Shown: positions 1-6,473 of the stretch, piece after piece
Layout: each line of letters starts with the position of its first letter
How positions within the stretch are numbered: the stretch's first letter is position 1
Virus record (IMG/VR): IMGVR_UViG_3300009548_000502
Location: 1-49,882 of that record
DNA length: 49,882 bases
Strand: one strand, 5' to 3'
DNA from: a virus
Made by a program: the position numbers and the translations under genes
Notes under the pieces: model-generated
Told to the model about the DNA's origin: nothing
The model's input: only the letters and a program-made list of their open reading frames with translations
Databases searched by the model: none

Positions 1-531
1 TTAAATTGCCTCGTCTTGCCCAGATCCGCCCAATATGCCCTTTTTCTTCAAGCGTTCTTCCAAAGAGCCCATCTTTTCCTCCAGGCCGCTTAACCTTCCT
101 TCTATTTCTACGGCATGATTAAAATAGCGGATATTTCTTTCAAGGGCGTCTGCCGCCTGGCGGTTTCCGCTTAAAAGCACCTTTTTAGCCATCCTCAGCA
201 ATTCATTGACCACACCCCTGGCATCATCGAGTCCTCCCGGCATTTCCGGAAGATTGTACCCATAGGCCGGTTCCGCACTCTCGCCCTCCGGAGGAGAGCC
301 ATAAGGATCGCCTTCGCCGCTTACGAGCCAATTTATATTTACATTAAATGTATCACGAATGCGTAACAGATGCTCGTGAGTTGGAAACCTTCCATTCACA
401 TATCCAAACAAGGTGCTGGGCGGGATCCCGGCCATCCTCGCGAAGATAGTGGGCTTCCCATTGGCTTTTTCGCCGATCAATTGCAAAAATCTTTCAATAA
501 ATTCTGCGTTCGCGTTTTTTTCTGTTGACAT
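1..531 (-). CDS. CI-like phage repressor, HTH_XRE
   Basis: This 176-residue protein is the only leftward gene. Residues about 15-65 form a helix-turn-helix of the CI/XRE type, with a SxLFGYVNGR recognition-helix region followed by the phrase NINWLVSGEGDPY that is common in phage CI-type repressors. No LexA-like peptidase domain is present. The C-terminal third is Lys/Glu-rich and probably coiled coil (GRLSGLEEKMGSLEERLKKK). The start chosen is the ATG at 531, because upstream in-frame sequence runs into the rightward early gene. Its place, divergent from the early operon, is that of Mu c. Inferred role: maintenance of lysogeny by repressing the rightward early promoter. The stop codon lies on the window edge. 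Confidence 0.85.
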   Translation of the reverse strand: MSTEKNANAEFIERFLQLIGEKANGKPTIFARMAGIPPSTLFGYVNGRFPTHEHLLRIRDTFNVNINWLVSGEGDPYGSPPEGESAEPAYGYNLPEMPGGLDDARGVVNELLRMAKKVLLSGNRQAADALERNIRYFNHAVEIEGRLSGLEEKMGSLEERLKKKGILGGSGQDEAI

Positions 532-592
532 CTCGTTGCGCACTTGCGTAAGATTGTCTACACGTTGACAGACAGAATGGAAGATACACGAA
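532..592. promoter_or_regulatory. Divergent early control region / candidate operator
   Basis: This is the 61-bp gap between the divergent repressor and first early gene. It holds a perfect TTGACA hexamer at 565-570 and an inverted repeat TGTCT-N10-AGACA (555-574) centred on it, a plausible operator overlapping a -35 box. No convincing -10 box with 16-18 bp spacing was found before the ATG at 593, so the rightward promoter is not proven. GGAAGA at 579-584 could serve as the ribosome binding site. Confidence 0.4.
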
Positions 593-1048
593 ATGACGCT
601 CAGCGCAACTAAAAAAATCGGACATTCCGGGCGCCAGCTATCCATGCGCGACCTCTTATCCCTCGATCCCGTAGATGCCTTAAAAGTTGCCATCCAGGAA
701 GCCATAAAGGGCTGTTCGTTGTCTCGGGCCCAGATCGCCGAGGACATGAACCGGCTGGCGAAAAAAGCCGGTATCATCCATGAGGGCCGAAGCGACTGCA
801 TAACTGAAGCGATCCTGGATAAATGGGCCGCCCGGGGATCAAAAACCCACCAGATACCAGCTCGATATATCCTGATTCTGTGCATGATTACCGATTCCAT
901 TGCTCCGATTGAGGCGATTTTACCGCCCGGCCACCAGATCATATCCGGGGAAGAGATCGCTTGCCTGAAATGGGCTCAAATAGAGAAAGACCGCAAAAGA
1001 TTAAACCGGGAAAGCCGCAGGATCGCGCAGGAAGCGGGGATCGAATGA
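593..1048 (+). CDS. Early phage protein, likely DNA-binding regulator
   Basis: First rightward gene, 151 residues. The central part (SLSRAQIAEDMNRLAKKAG, followed by an acidic and aromatic stretch) looks like a helix-turn-helix region of the kind found in Ner-position proteins of transposable phages. I do not recognise the family with certainty. A second in-frame ATG at 644 (MRDLLSLDPVDALKVAI) could be the true start, but the ATG at 593 has a purine-rich site (GGAAGA) about 8 bases upstream while 644 has none. It ends in an ATGA overlap with the next gene, so translation is coupled. Position suggests a role in early gene control. Confidence 0.6.
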   Translation: MTLSATKKIGHSGRQLSMRDLLSLDPVDALKVAIQEAIKGCSLSRAQIAEDMNRLAKKAGIIHEGRSDCITEAILDKWAARGSKTHQIPARYILILCMITDSIAPIEAILPPGHQIISGEEIACLKWAQIEKDRKRLNRESRRIAQEAGIE

Positions 1049-1278
1049 AGTCAATAAGCATAAAAAAATGGCTTTTAGAGAAAGGCCTGACGCAGGCCGA
1101 CATAGCCAGAAGCCTAAACGTGTCCAGGTCCCTGGTTGGCAAGGTGATCAAGGGTGAGCGTCAAAATAGCCAGGTGATTCACGAACTCAGATTGAAGGGA
1201 TGTCCGGAGAAATATCTTGGCCGGCAGCGGGCACGAGCTGCTGGGCAGAATGGACAAGGGAGGGAGCTAAAAAGATGA
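1045..1278 (+). CDS. Small HTH DNA-binding protein (Ner-like position)
   Basis: A 77-residue protein starting at the ATG that overlaps the previous stop (ATGA). Residues 10-40 (LLEKGLTQADIARSLNVSRS, then LVGKVIKGER) are a clear XRE-type helix-turn-helix. The rest is basic. It ends in another ATGA overlap with the next gene at 1275-1278. In Mu-like phages this slot is filled by Ner, a small negative regulator of early transcription, and I infer a similar role. The sequence is closer to a generic phage XRE protein than to Mu Ner. Confidence 0.75.
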   Translation: MKSISIKKWLLEKGLTQADIARSLNVSRSLVGKVIKGERQNSQVIHELRLKGCPEKYLGRQRARAAGQNGQGRELKR

Positions 1279-1571
1279 CTGCAGGCTATAAGCGGATCGC
1301 GGCGGTAAAGACCACGTTTGAAATCCTTGAATACCTTTCGGACCATCCCGGTCCGGTATCGCAAAAAGAGATCGGCATCGCATTGAAACTCCCCTACGGC
1401 ACGGTCATGAGTCACGTTGCGACGCTTTGCGACGGCGGCTACCTGGTCCAGGCCGGCGACGGCATCCGGATCGGGCCGCGCATGTCCGTATTCTGGCTGA
1501 AGATGAAGGCGCACGTTGAAATGAAACGCGCGACGATCGAGCAGGCCCTGAGCGTTCTGGGCGGGATCTAG
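1275..1571 (+). CDS. IclR-type winged-helix protein
   Basis: 98 residues. Residues 8-62 match the N-terminal winged helix of IclR regulators: AVKTTFEILEYLSDHPGPVS, then QKEIGIALKLPYGTVMSHVA and a wing ending GDGIRIGPRM. The C-terminal effector domain of full-length IclR proteins (about 250 residues) is absent, so it is a DNA-binding domain alone. It overlaps the previous gene by ATGA. Such IclR-headed small proteins are known in early regions of Mu-like prophages. A role in early transcription control is inferred from position. Confidence 0.75.
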   Translation: MTAGYKRIAAVKTTFEILEYLSDHPGPVSQKEIGIALKLPYGTVMSHVATLCDGGYLVQAGDGIRIGPRMSVFWLKMKAHVEMKRATIEQALSVLGGI

Positions 1572-1582
1572 GAGAGAGCAGG

Positions 1583-1690
1583 ATGATTTCTTTATGGCTT
1601 GGTTTCCTCTTTTTTGCGGGCTGCTTCATATGGATCGCGATTTGTGGCGGGAGAGATGTGGCAGCCAGGAGAAGGGGGAAGCGCGTATGA
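1583..1690 (+). CDS. 35-residue single-pass membrane protein
   Basis: A short frame, MISLWLGFLFFAGCFIWIAI followed by a polar, very basic tail (RRRGKRV). A GGAGAGAGCAGG ribosome binding site lies upstream and the frame ends in an ATGA overlap with the start of the next gene at 1687. The hydrophobic segment covers residues 2-21 and the tail would be cytoplasmic by the positive-inside rule. The overlap at both the expected RBS distance and the next start supports real translation. No family is recognised; an early membrane effector such as a superinfection-exclusion peptide is only a guess. Confidence 0.6.
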   Translation: MISLWLGFLFFAGCFIWIAICGGRDVAARRRGKRV

Positions 1691-3069
1691 AAGGCAATCC
1701 CAGCGTTACCCAATATGAAAGTGAAGCAGTGAAGTGGATCCGCTATTGCTCTGTTTCTGATCTGAATTGGGCAGGCGCCTTGAAGAGGCTGAGCGATAAA
1801 GAGATTTTCTACTGCATTGAATGGGATGGAAGGGTGACCGCGCAGAAAAAGCTAAGGGCCGAGGCGATGAGGCGGGGATTAGGAGTCGAGCTGGTGAGGC
1901 GCGAGGCCAGTGTTCACGCGGATTGGAAGCTTCACAATACGAGAAATAGTTGGACCCGCGAAAGCGAGGGCCAATCGGCGTTTGTCGCTGAAGCCGGAGG
2001 TGGGAAATATTTTCTGACTTTCAAGAGCAGGACCAGTGCGAGCAGGACGATCGGACGAAGTTTTATGTCGGCCGGGGAGGCAATGCGGAGAGGGGACGAG
2101 CTGCTGGATTCCGGCCTGCGCCGGAATGACGGCAGCGACGAAGGCCGGAATGACGGGACTGATGAAGTTATCGATATTGAACCGGAGGGCAAGGAAATGA
2201 AACAAAATCAACGGCCTGAAGTGGCCGCAATCGACGAGGCTTATAGCCTGGGTAAAAAACATGCGACCGCAGAGCAGGCATCGGAAATGTTGGAATCGGC
2301 GGTGTTCGCAAGCGAAGCCATCGGGAAAGTAAAAGCGGCGGAATTCAACATCAAAACCAACGAGTTGCTCAAGTATGTCACCATTTACCAAGTCAAGCAG
2401 AGCAAGGAATACCGGGAAGGTGGACAGACCTGGGTGGATTTTTGCCGGAGCATCGGAGAGCCGGTAAGAACCGTGGACCTCATTCTTGGTGAATTAAGTC
2501 CTCTTTTCACGCAGATTTCGGCAAAACAAGCCGAAATTTTAGGCATGCCATTAAGTAAAATCAGGTTCTTGGGCCGATCCGTTTCGGCAAATCTTGCCGA
2601 AATTTCCGAAAATGCCGTGGTTATAGGCGACCAGAAAATCGAAATCATTCCCGAGAACAAAGAAGATATCGAAGCGGCGATCGACATGATGAAGGAAGGC
2701 CGCGAAAAAGAGCGTTCGGATCATGAAAAGGAAGTCGCGCGGCTGAAGAAGCGGGCCGAGAACGCGGCGTCAGAGGAAACCAACTCCCTGACCGTGGAAC
2801 GTGATGCCCTGGTGAAGGAACTCGCGAGACTCAAGGTTTTCGATCCGGAGGGCAAGGATATCACCTGGTCCGTCGAGCAGATCAAAAAAATCAAGGAAGC
2901 GGCCCTCGAGTTCGTGCGCCTGTGCAGCAAATTCATTTTGGATGACCGGCTAGAGGGGGAAATAGTGCTCCAGGCCGAGGTCGAGAAATGGCAGGACGTT
3001 TGCCGGAATGCATTGAGCGATCTGCGCAAAAGCTGGAACGAAAGGTTTGAGAGCAATTTCGGGGAATAG
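1687..3069 (+). CDS. Early phage protein, two-part with repeat linker, coiled coil
   Basis: 460 residues from the ATG at 1687, translationally coupled to the preceding small gene. Part one (residues about 1-135) is basic and of unknown function. Residues about 138-160 (LLDSGLRRNDGSDEGRNDG) are encoded by a palindromic repeat at 2103-2131 and act as linker. Part two begins at an internal ATG at 2197 with its own RBS-like GAGGGCAAGGAA, so a separate shorter product is possible. It has an alpha-helical region, then a coiled coil (about 345-405). The DNA inside part two carries two TTTCGGC-N7-GCCGAAA palindromes. I do not recognise the family. It may represent two genes fused across the repeat. 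Confidence 0.65.
   Translation: MKGNPSVTQYESEAVKWIRYCSVSDLNWAGALKRLSDKEIFYCIEWDGRVTAQKKLRAEAMRRGLGVELVRREASVHADWKLHNTRNSWTRESEGQSAFVAEAGGGKYFLTFKSRTSASRTIGRSFMSAGEAMRRGDELLDSGLRRNDGSDEGRNDGTDEVIDIEPEGKEMKQNQRPEVAAIDEAYSLGKKHATAEQASEMLESAVFASEAIGKVKAAEFNIKTNELLKYVTIYQVKQSKEYREGGQTWVDFCRSIGEPVRTVDLILGELSPLFTQISAKQAEILGMPLSKIRFLGRSVSANLAEISENAVVIGDQKIEIIPENKEDIEAAIDMMKEGREKERSDHEKEVARLKKRAENAASEETNSLTVERDALVKELARLKVFDPEGKDITWSVEQIKKIKEAALEFVRLCSKFILDDRLEGEIVLQAEVEKWQDVCRNALSDLRKSWNERFESNFGE
2103..2131. repeat. REP-like palindrome, in frame
   Basis: CTGGATTCCGGC-CTGC-GCCGGAATGACGG type palindrome. When translated it gives SGLRRNDG, and from the other strand the well-known 'PAQAGIQ' peptide of dispersed bacterial palindromes. 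A second partial copy follows at 2140-2157. It lies in frame inside the early gene at 1687. Confidence 0.75.
2515..2602. promoter_or_regulatory. Two identical palindromes TTTCGGC-N7-GCCGAAA
   Basis: Two inverted repeats with the same half-site and the same 7-bp spacer lie at 2516-2536 and 2582-2602, 66 bp apart, inside the coding sequence. The first extends to ATTTCGGC/GCCGAAAT and the second to TTTCGGCAA/TTGCCGAAA. Matching half-sites and spacing suggest a dimeric protein binding site pair. No protein can be assigned from sequence. Confidence 0.4.
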
Positions 3070-3181
3070 AAGCATTCACCACAGAGGCACAGAGAGCACA
3101 GAGAGATTCAAGGCAAAAATCAAAAGCGAAGAGCAAAAGCGGACCACGGATCACGCGGATAATCACGGATAGGAGCAATTG

Positions 3182-3562
3182 ATGGGCGGGAAATTACAAT
3201 GCGAGTGCGGACGGATTGTTTATTGGGAGCCATGCCCGAAGTGCGATGAGGAAAGCCCGGACCCCGGCCTGCGCCGGGGTGACGGGGAAGCGGGGAGCGG
3301 AGAGCGAGAAGCCACGAAAAATCTGAAAAATTTTAAGCCTTTATTTTCCGGATGCACCAAGAAGCAAGAGAAGAGTGTGAAGGTTTGGTGGCGCGATCAA
3401 ATTAATCCAAACGCGGGCGATTTCAATTCATCAAAGAAGACTGCAGCCGCAAATCCAAGAGCAGTGCGGCCGCCTGGAGCGCGAGGCATTAACGAAAGAG
3501 TTGCGGCAATCAGAAAGACTTTTGCGGGCGCGGCCTATTCACGGGGGAGCATTCGGGGATAA
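3182..3562 (+). CDS. Small zinc-ribbon protein
   Basis: 126 residues. The N-terminus has a zinc-ribbon pattern (CECGRIVYWEPCPKC), then two repeat-encoded stretches, PDPGLRRGDG from a palindrome at 3255-3286 and EAGSGEREA from a GGAAGCGGGAAGC-type repeat, then a basic tail ending just upstream of the transposase. The ATG at 3182 is chosen because AGGAG sits 6 bases upstream; a TTG at 3179 is the alternative. Only the zinc ribbon looks structured. Function unknown; early DNA-binding accessory by position. Confidence 0.6.
   Translation: MGGKLQCECGRIVYWEPCPKCDEESPDPGLRRGDGEAGSGEREATKNLKNFKPLFSGCTKKQEKSVKVWWRDQINPNAGDFNSSKKTAAANPRAVRPPGARGINERVAAIRKTFAGAAYSRGSIRG
3255..3286. repeat. REP-like palindrome, in frame
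   Basis: CCCCGGC-CTGC-GCCGGGG palindrome with the flanking GTGACGGGG of the same family as the copy at 2103-2131. It encodes DPGLRRGDG in frame within the zinc-ribbon gene. Confidence 0.75.
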
Positions 3563-3567
3563 CCGGC

Positions 3568-5163
3568 ATGGCTTTGGCGGATTCGATAAAAGCTCAGATT
3601 AGATCGGAATGGCTGGCCGCTCAAAACGGGGCCAGGTCCGGCATTATCGCCCGATGGGCGCAGACGGTCGGATGTTCGTATCAATCACTCTACAGGACGC
3701 TGGATATCGGGCGTAAGCGGTGCGGCGAGAGAAAGATATGCGGAATCGAAGACGCTGCGGCGCTGGTCGCCCAAATCAAGAAGCGCCCCCCCAAAGACGC
3801 CGGCGAAATCGCAACCGACCAGGCTGTCGAGCTCGCGATTGCAAACGGGATCATCCCGGAAGAAATGGCGGACGTATCCATCGGCACGTGGAACCGGATC
3901 ATGCGCGAAGACGGGCTGTCAAAGAAAAGCCGGCGCGTGCAGCGCTTCCAGGCCGAATATCCCAACCAGCTCCATCACGTCGACGCGAGCACATCGGCCT
4001 TTTTCTACATCCACAGGCAGGAAGGCGACGAATACATTCTGCGCATGCACGGCGGATCGGCGCTCGGATACAAAAACAAGCCGGTGCCTATCAGGCTCCG
4101 GCCCTGGGTCTATGGACTGACCGATGATTATTCCGGGTATCACCTTGCCCGCTATGTTGCCGCCGCCGGCGAATCGCTTGCCGACAATCTCCAGTTTCTA
4201 AGCTGGGGTTGGAGTTTCAATGATGACAAACCGTTTTTCGGGATCCCGGACAGGATCAAAGCCGACCAGGGGCCGCTCATGAAGGGCGATGCGTCCCGCG
4301 AATGGCTGGACCGGCTGGGCGTCGAGCTCGACGGGTCCACTCCCTACGAAAAGGAAGCCCACGGCAAAATCGAGCGGCCCTGGCGGACCCTTTGGGGACG
4401 ATTCGAACGGGTATTCTTCGCAGAGGCGGACTGGCGGAAATTCGAAATAACCATGTCGGAGCTGCAGCGACGCTTCCGCATCTATCAGAATACTTATTAC
4501 AACATGCTGCCGCACCGCTACGAGCCGGGAATAACGCGGCTCGATGCCTGGCGTCGGATAAATACCCTTCGCGGCGGCGCCGTCGCGATGCCGGAAAACG
4601 CCATTGCCACTGCAGCCAGGCGTCACATTCGCACCGTGAGCATGGATGGATGCATTTCCTTGGACGGCACGATCTACGAAGTAAAAGGGCTGCATGACGC
4701 CAAAGTGCGCGTCTACGAAGGAATATTCGAAGACCGGCTCGTCGTGGAGGATATCGCTACGGGCGAAAAATACGAAACGAGGAAATTCGCGCCGGCCAAG
4801 CTGGATGATTACCGGCGCGAGAAAGATACGCCTCATCAGAAAGCGGTCAAGGCGGCGGAGGACCTGGTGATGAGGAACACACTGTATGGAGGAGTGGGAA
4901 GCGAGGAGCGGGAAGCGGGAAACAAAAAGGTTACGCGGCTGCCGACACGGATTCGGGAGCGAAGAGAGATCAGCAATCCCCTGGGCGTAGATTCGTATGG
5001 GTCGATAGAAGCGGCGATGAGGGAGTTCTTGAACATATGCCCGGTGCGGCTGACGGCAGAGGACCGGGCATCCGTGCGGGAACTCATTGTAGAGAACGGG
5101 CTGAACAGAGCATTTGTAAGGGAATTGGCGCTGGAGGTACAGGCAGAAAGCGCAAACAACTAA
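3568..5163 (+). CDS. Phage DDE transposase (MuA-like, rve family)
   Basis: 531 residues, the strand-transfer enzyme for phage integration and replicative transposition. Residues about 1-125 are helix-turn-helix DNA-binding regions for the phage ends. The rve/RNase H core shows the catalytic triad candidates D139 (HHVDAS), D233 (IKADQGPL) and E269 (EAHGKIERPW). There are exactly 35 residues between D233 and E269, a D,D35E pattern as in IS3/IS481 and retroviral integrases, whereas MuA has 55. A Mu-type C-terminal beta barrel follows (about 345-410, ISLDGTIYEVKGLHDAKVRV). A linker near residues 445-452 (GSEEREAGNK) is encoded by a GGAAGCGGGAAGC-type repeat. It acts with the ATPase at 5580. Confidence 0.93.
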   Translation: MALADSIKAQIRSEWLAAQNGARSGIIARWAQTVGCSYQSLYRTLDIGRKRCGERKICGIEDAAALVAQIKKRPPKDAGEIATDQAVELAIANGIIPEEMADVSIGTWNRIMREDGLSKKSRRVQRFQAEYPNQLHHVDASTSAFFYIHRQEGDEYILRMHGGSALGYKNKPVPIRLRPWVYGLTDDYSGYHLARYVAAAGESLADNLQFLSWGWSFNDDKPFFGIPDRIKADQGPLMKGDASREWLDRLGVELDGSTPYEKEAHGKIERPWRTLWGRFERVFFAEADWRKFEITMSELQRRFRIYQNTYYNMLPHRYEPGITRLDAWRRINTLRGGAVAMPENAIATAARRHIRTVSMDGCISLDGTIYEVKGLHDAKVRVYEGIFEDRLVVEDIATGEKYETRKFAPAKLDDYRREKDTPHQKAVKAAEDLVMRNTLYGGVGSEEREAGNKKVTRLPTRIRERREISNPLGVDSYGSIEAAMREFLNICPVRLTAEDRASVRELIVENGLNRAFVRELALEVQAESANN

Positions 5164-5174
5164 GGGATGAAGGG

Positions 5175-5310
5175 TGTTTCACCACAGAGGCACAAAGGTC
5201 ACAGAGGAAGAGCAAAAGAGCATAAGCGCGGGGAGCTGAGCTCCCCACACCCCGCAGGACCGGCGCGCGTGCATTCCGCACGCGGCCGGGCAGCCGGCGA
5301 AGCGCATAAA
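5175..5310 (+). repeat. Repeat A arm followed by repeat B (copy B1)
   Basis: After the transposase stop comes a CACCACAGAGGCACAAAGG arm (family A), then repeat B at 5225-5310. B starts GCGGGGAG-CTGAG-CTCCCC, continues ACCCCGCAGG and CCGGCGCGCGTGC, and ends GGCCGGGCAGCCGGCGAAGC GCATAAA. B contains several inverted repeats and would fold strongly as RNA. The order A then B recurs at every full B copy in the window. Confidence 0.8.
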
Positions 5311-5320
5311 GGATGAAATC

Positions 5321-5518
5321 ATGGACTCATATATCATCGAGATTGGCGGCATGCGTTGTGAGGTTGAGCCAATGCCCGAGCCAGATTTTGAGATTTTCCA
5401 GTTAAATAAAGAGACTATTGAGCTTCAATTTTCAAGATTGTTCATGCGGGAAGTCAAGGCATGGGCGCATCGAGTCTGTAAGCAGGCCTATTTCTTTTAT
5501 TTGGCCGGGGAGCATTGA
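5321..5518 (+). CDS. Hypothetical 65-residue early protein
   Basis: A small acidic N-terminal half (YIIEIGGMRCEVEPMPEPDF) and a helical C-terminal half. There is no recognisable domain. A purine-rich AAAGGA lies 5' of the ATG. The gene sits between a 5' arm of repeat family A plus B (5175-5310) and a 3' arm of the GCGTCTTCGCGTGA family (5526-5555), so it looks like cargo inside a repeat bracket. Function unknown. Confidence 0.55.
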   Translation: MDSYIIEIGGMRCEVEPMPEPDFEIFQLNKETIELQFSRLFMREVKAWAHRVCKQAYFFYLAGEH

Positions 5519-5525
5519 TGTCTTC

Positions 5526-5555
5526 TTTCGCGGCTTCGCGTCTTCGCGTGAAACA
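5526..5555 (+). repeat. 3' arm, TTCGCGTCTTCGCGTGA family
   Basis: TCGCGGCTTCGCGTCTTCGC followed by GTGA, immediately before the AAGGAGG ribosome binding site of the ATPase gene. The matching 5' arm family (TCACGCGAAG...) is absent here; the upstream arm is of family A instead. Confidence 0.75.
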
Positions 5556-5579
5556 AATCTTTTAAAAGGAGGTTTTTAG

Positions 5580-6473
5580 ATGAGCAACAAATTGGAAATT
5601 CTTTCGTTGTTCGGTTTTGAGCGGGACCCCTTTTCGAATTATGTCATCGAGACGGCCGATATGGCCAGGGTGAAAAAACTGGTTTTGATGGCGTGCGCGG
5701 CGAGGGCGCAGATCTCGATTGTCGGAGATCGCGGCATAGGAAAAACGCGGGCCGTGAACGCGGTCCTCCGGGAGATGAAAACGGCAAAAATCGTGAGGAT
5801 ACTGAGCCCGGACAAGTCACGGATAACCGCAAGCGACATCCAGGAAGCGCTGCTCATCGAGCTCGCGCCGGCTGAAAAGATCCGGCAGGACCGTGAAATC
5901 CGCGTACGGCAGCTCCGAAAGATACTGGGCCAGGCTTCGCAAAAAGGGCCGGTCATTGTGGTGCTCGAAGAGGCGCACAGGCTGCACGGGAACACGCTCC
6001 GGAGCTTAAAAAATCTGAGAGAACTCGACTGGATGGGCGAAACGCATCTTTTTACCGTTATCCTGATCGGGCAAAGCGATTCGACTCAGAATATCGGCTT
6101 GAGCGAAGTGCGGCTGCGGACTGAAATCGTTCCCATGCACGGACTCACTCAGGCTGAAATCACCGCTTATATCGGTGCAACAGTCGGCAAAGTTTTTTCC
6201 GAATCAGCGATTAAAGCCGCCTCGAGTATCCAGGATGCACGCAATTATCTCGACCTCCACGAGATCCTTGTCCGCGCCATGTCAAACGCTCTGGCTGCGG
6301 GCCGCGAAGATGTCCTGCCCGAGGACCTGGCGGAATTTTTGGCAGAGGCGACCAGGCGCCGATCCACAGTGATTGCTGCCGCAGATCAGGGGAAAGCCAG
6401 CAATGCATTACGGTCAGTTTTGAATCGCAAGCGAACGGAAAACGGACAGCAGGGGACGGCGAAAACAGCATGA
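5580..6473 (+). CDS. Transposition ATPase (MuB / ExeA-like AAA)
   Basis: 297 residues. Walker A is GDRGIGKT at residues 49-56 and Walker B VIVVLEEAH at 125-133; R-finger-like arginines lie around 175-182. The architecture resembles the ExeA/TniB-type AAA proteins that serve as the MuB equivalent in BcepMu-like transposable phages, where they select target DNA and stimulate the transposase. The start has a strong AAGGAGG site 7 bases upstream. The C-terminal region (about 215-265) is helical and may bind DNA. It overlaps the next gene by ATGA. Confidence in the role comes from both the motifs and the position after the transposase. Confidence 0.9.
   Translation: MSNKLEILSLFGFERDPFSNYVIETADMARVKKLVLMACAARAQISIVGDRGIGKTRAVNAVLREMKTAKIVRILSPDKSRITASDIQEALLIELAPAEKIRQDREIRVRQLRKILGQASQKGPVIVVLEEAHRLHGNTLRSLKNLRELDWMGETHLFTVILIGQSDSTQNIGLSEVRLRTEIVPMHGLTQAEITAYIGATVGKVFSESAIKAASSIQDARNYLDLHEILVRAMSNALAAGREDVLPEDLAEFLAEATRRRSTVIAAADQGKASNALRSVLNRKRTENGQQGTAKTA

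Noticed and set aside
939-1571. Leftward open frames opposite the early regulator genes
   Set aside because: They are antisense to well-packed rightward genes with ATGA overlaps, and show no domain or ribosome site.
593-1571. Mor/C-type late activator
   Set aside because: The early HTH proteins are XRE-like and IclR-like in sequence; none shows the Mor/C dimerisation plus C-terminal HTH layout.
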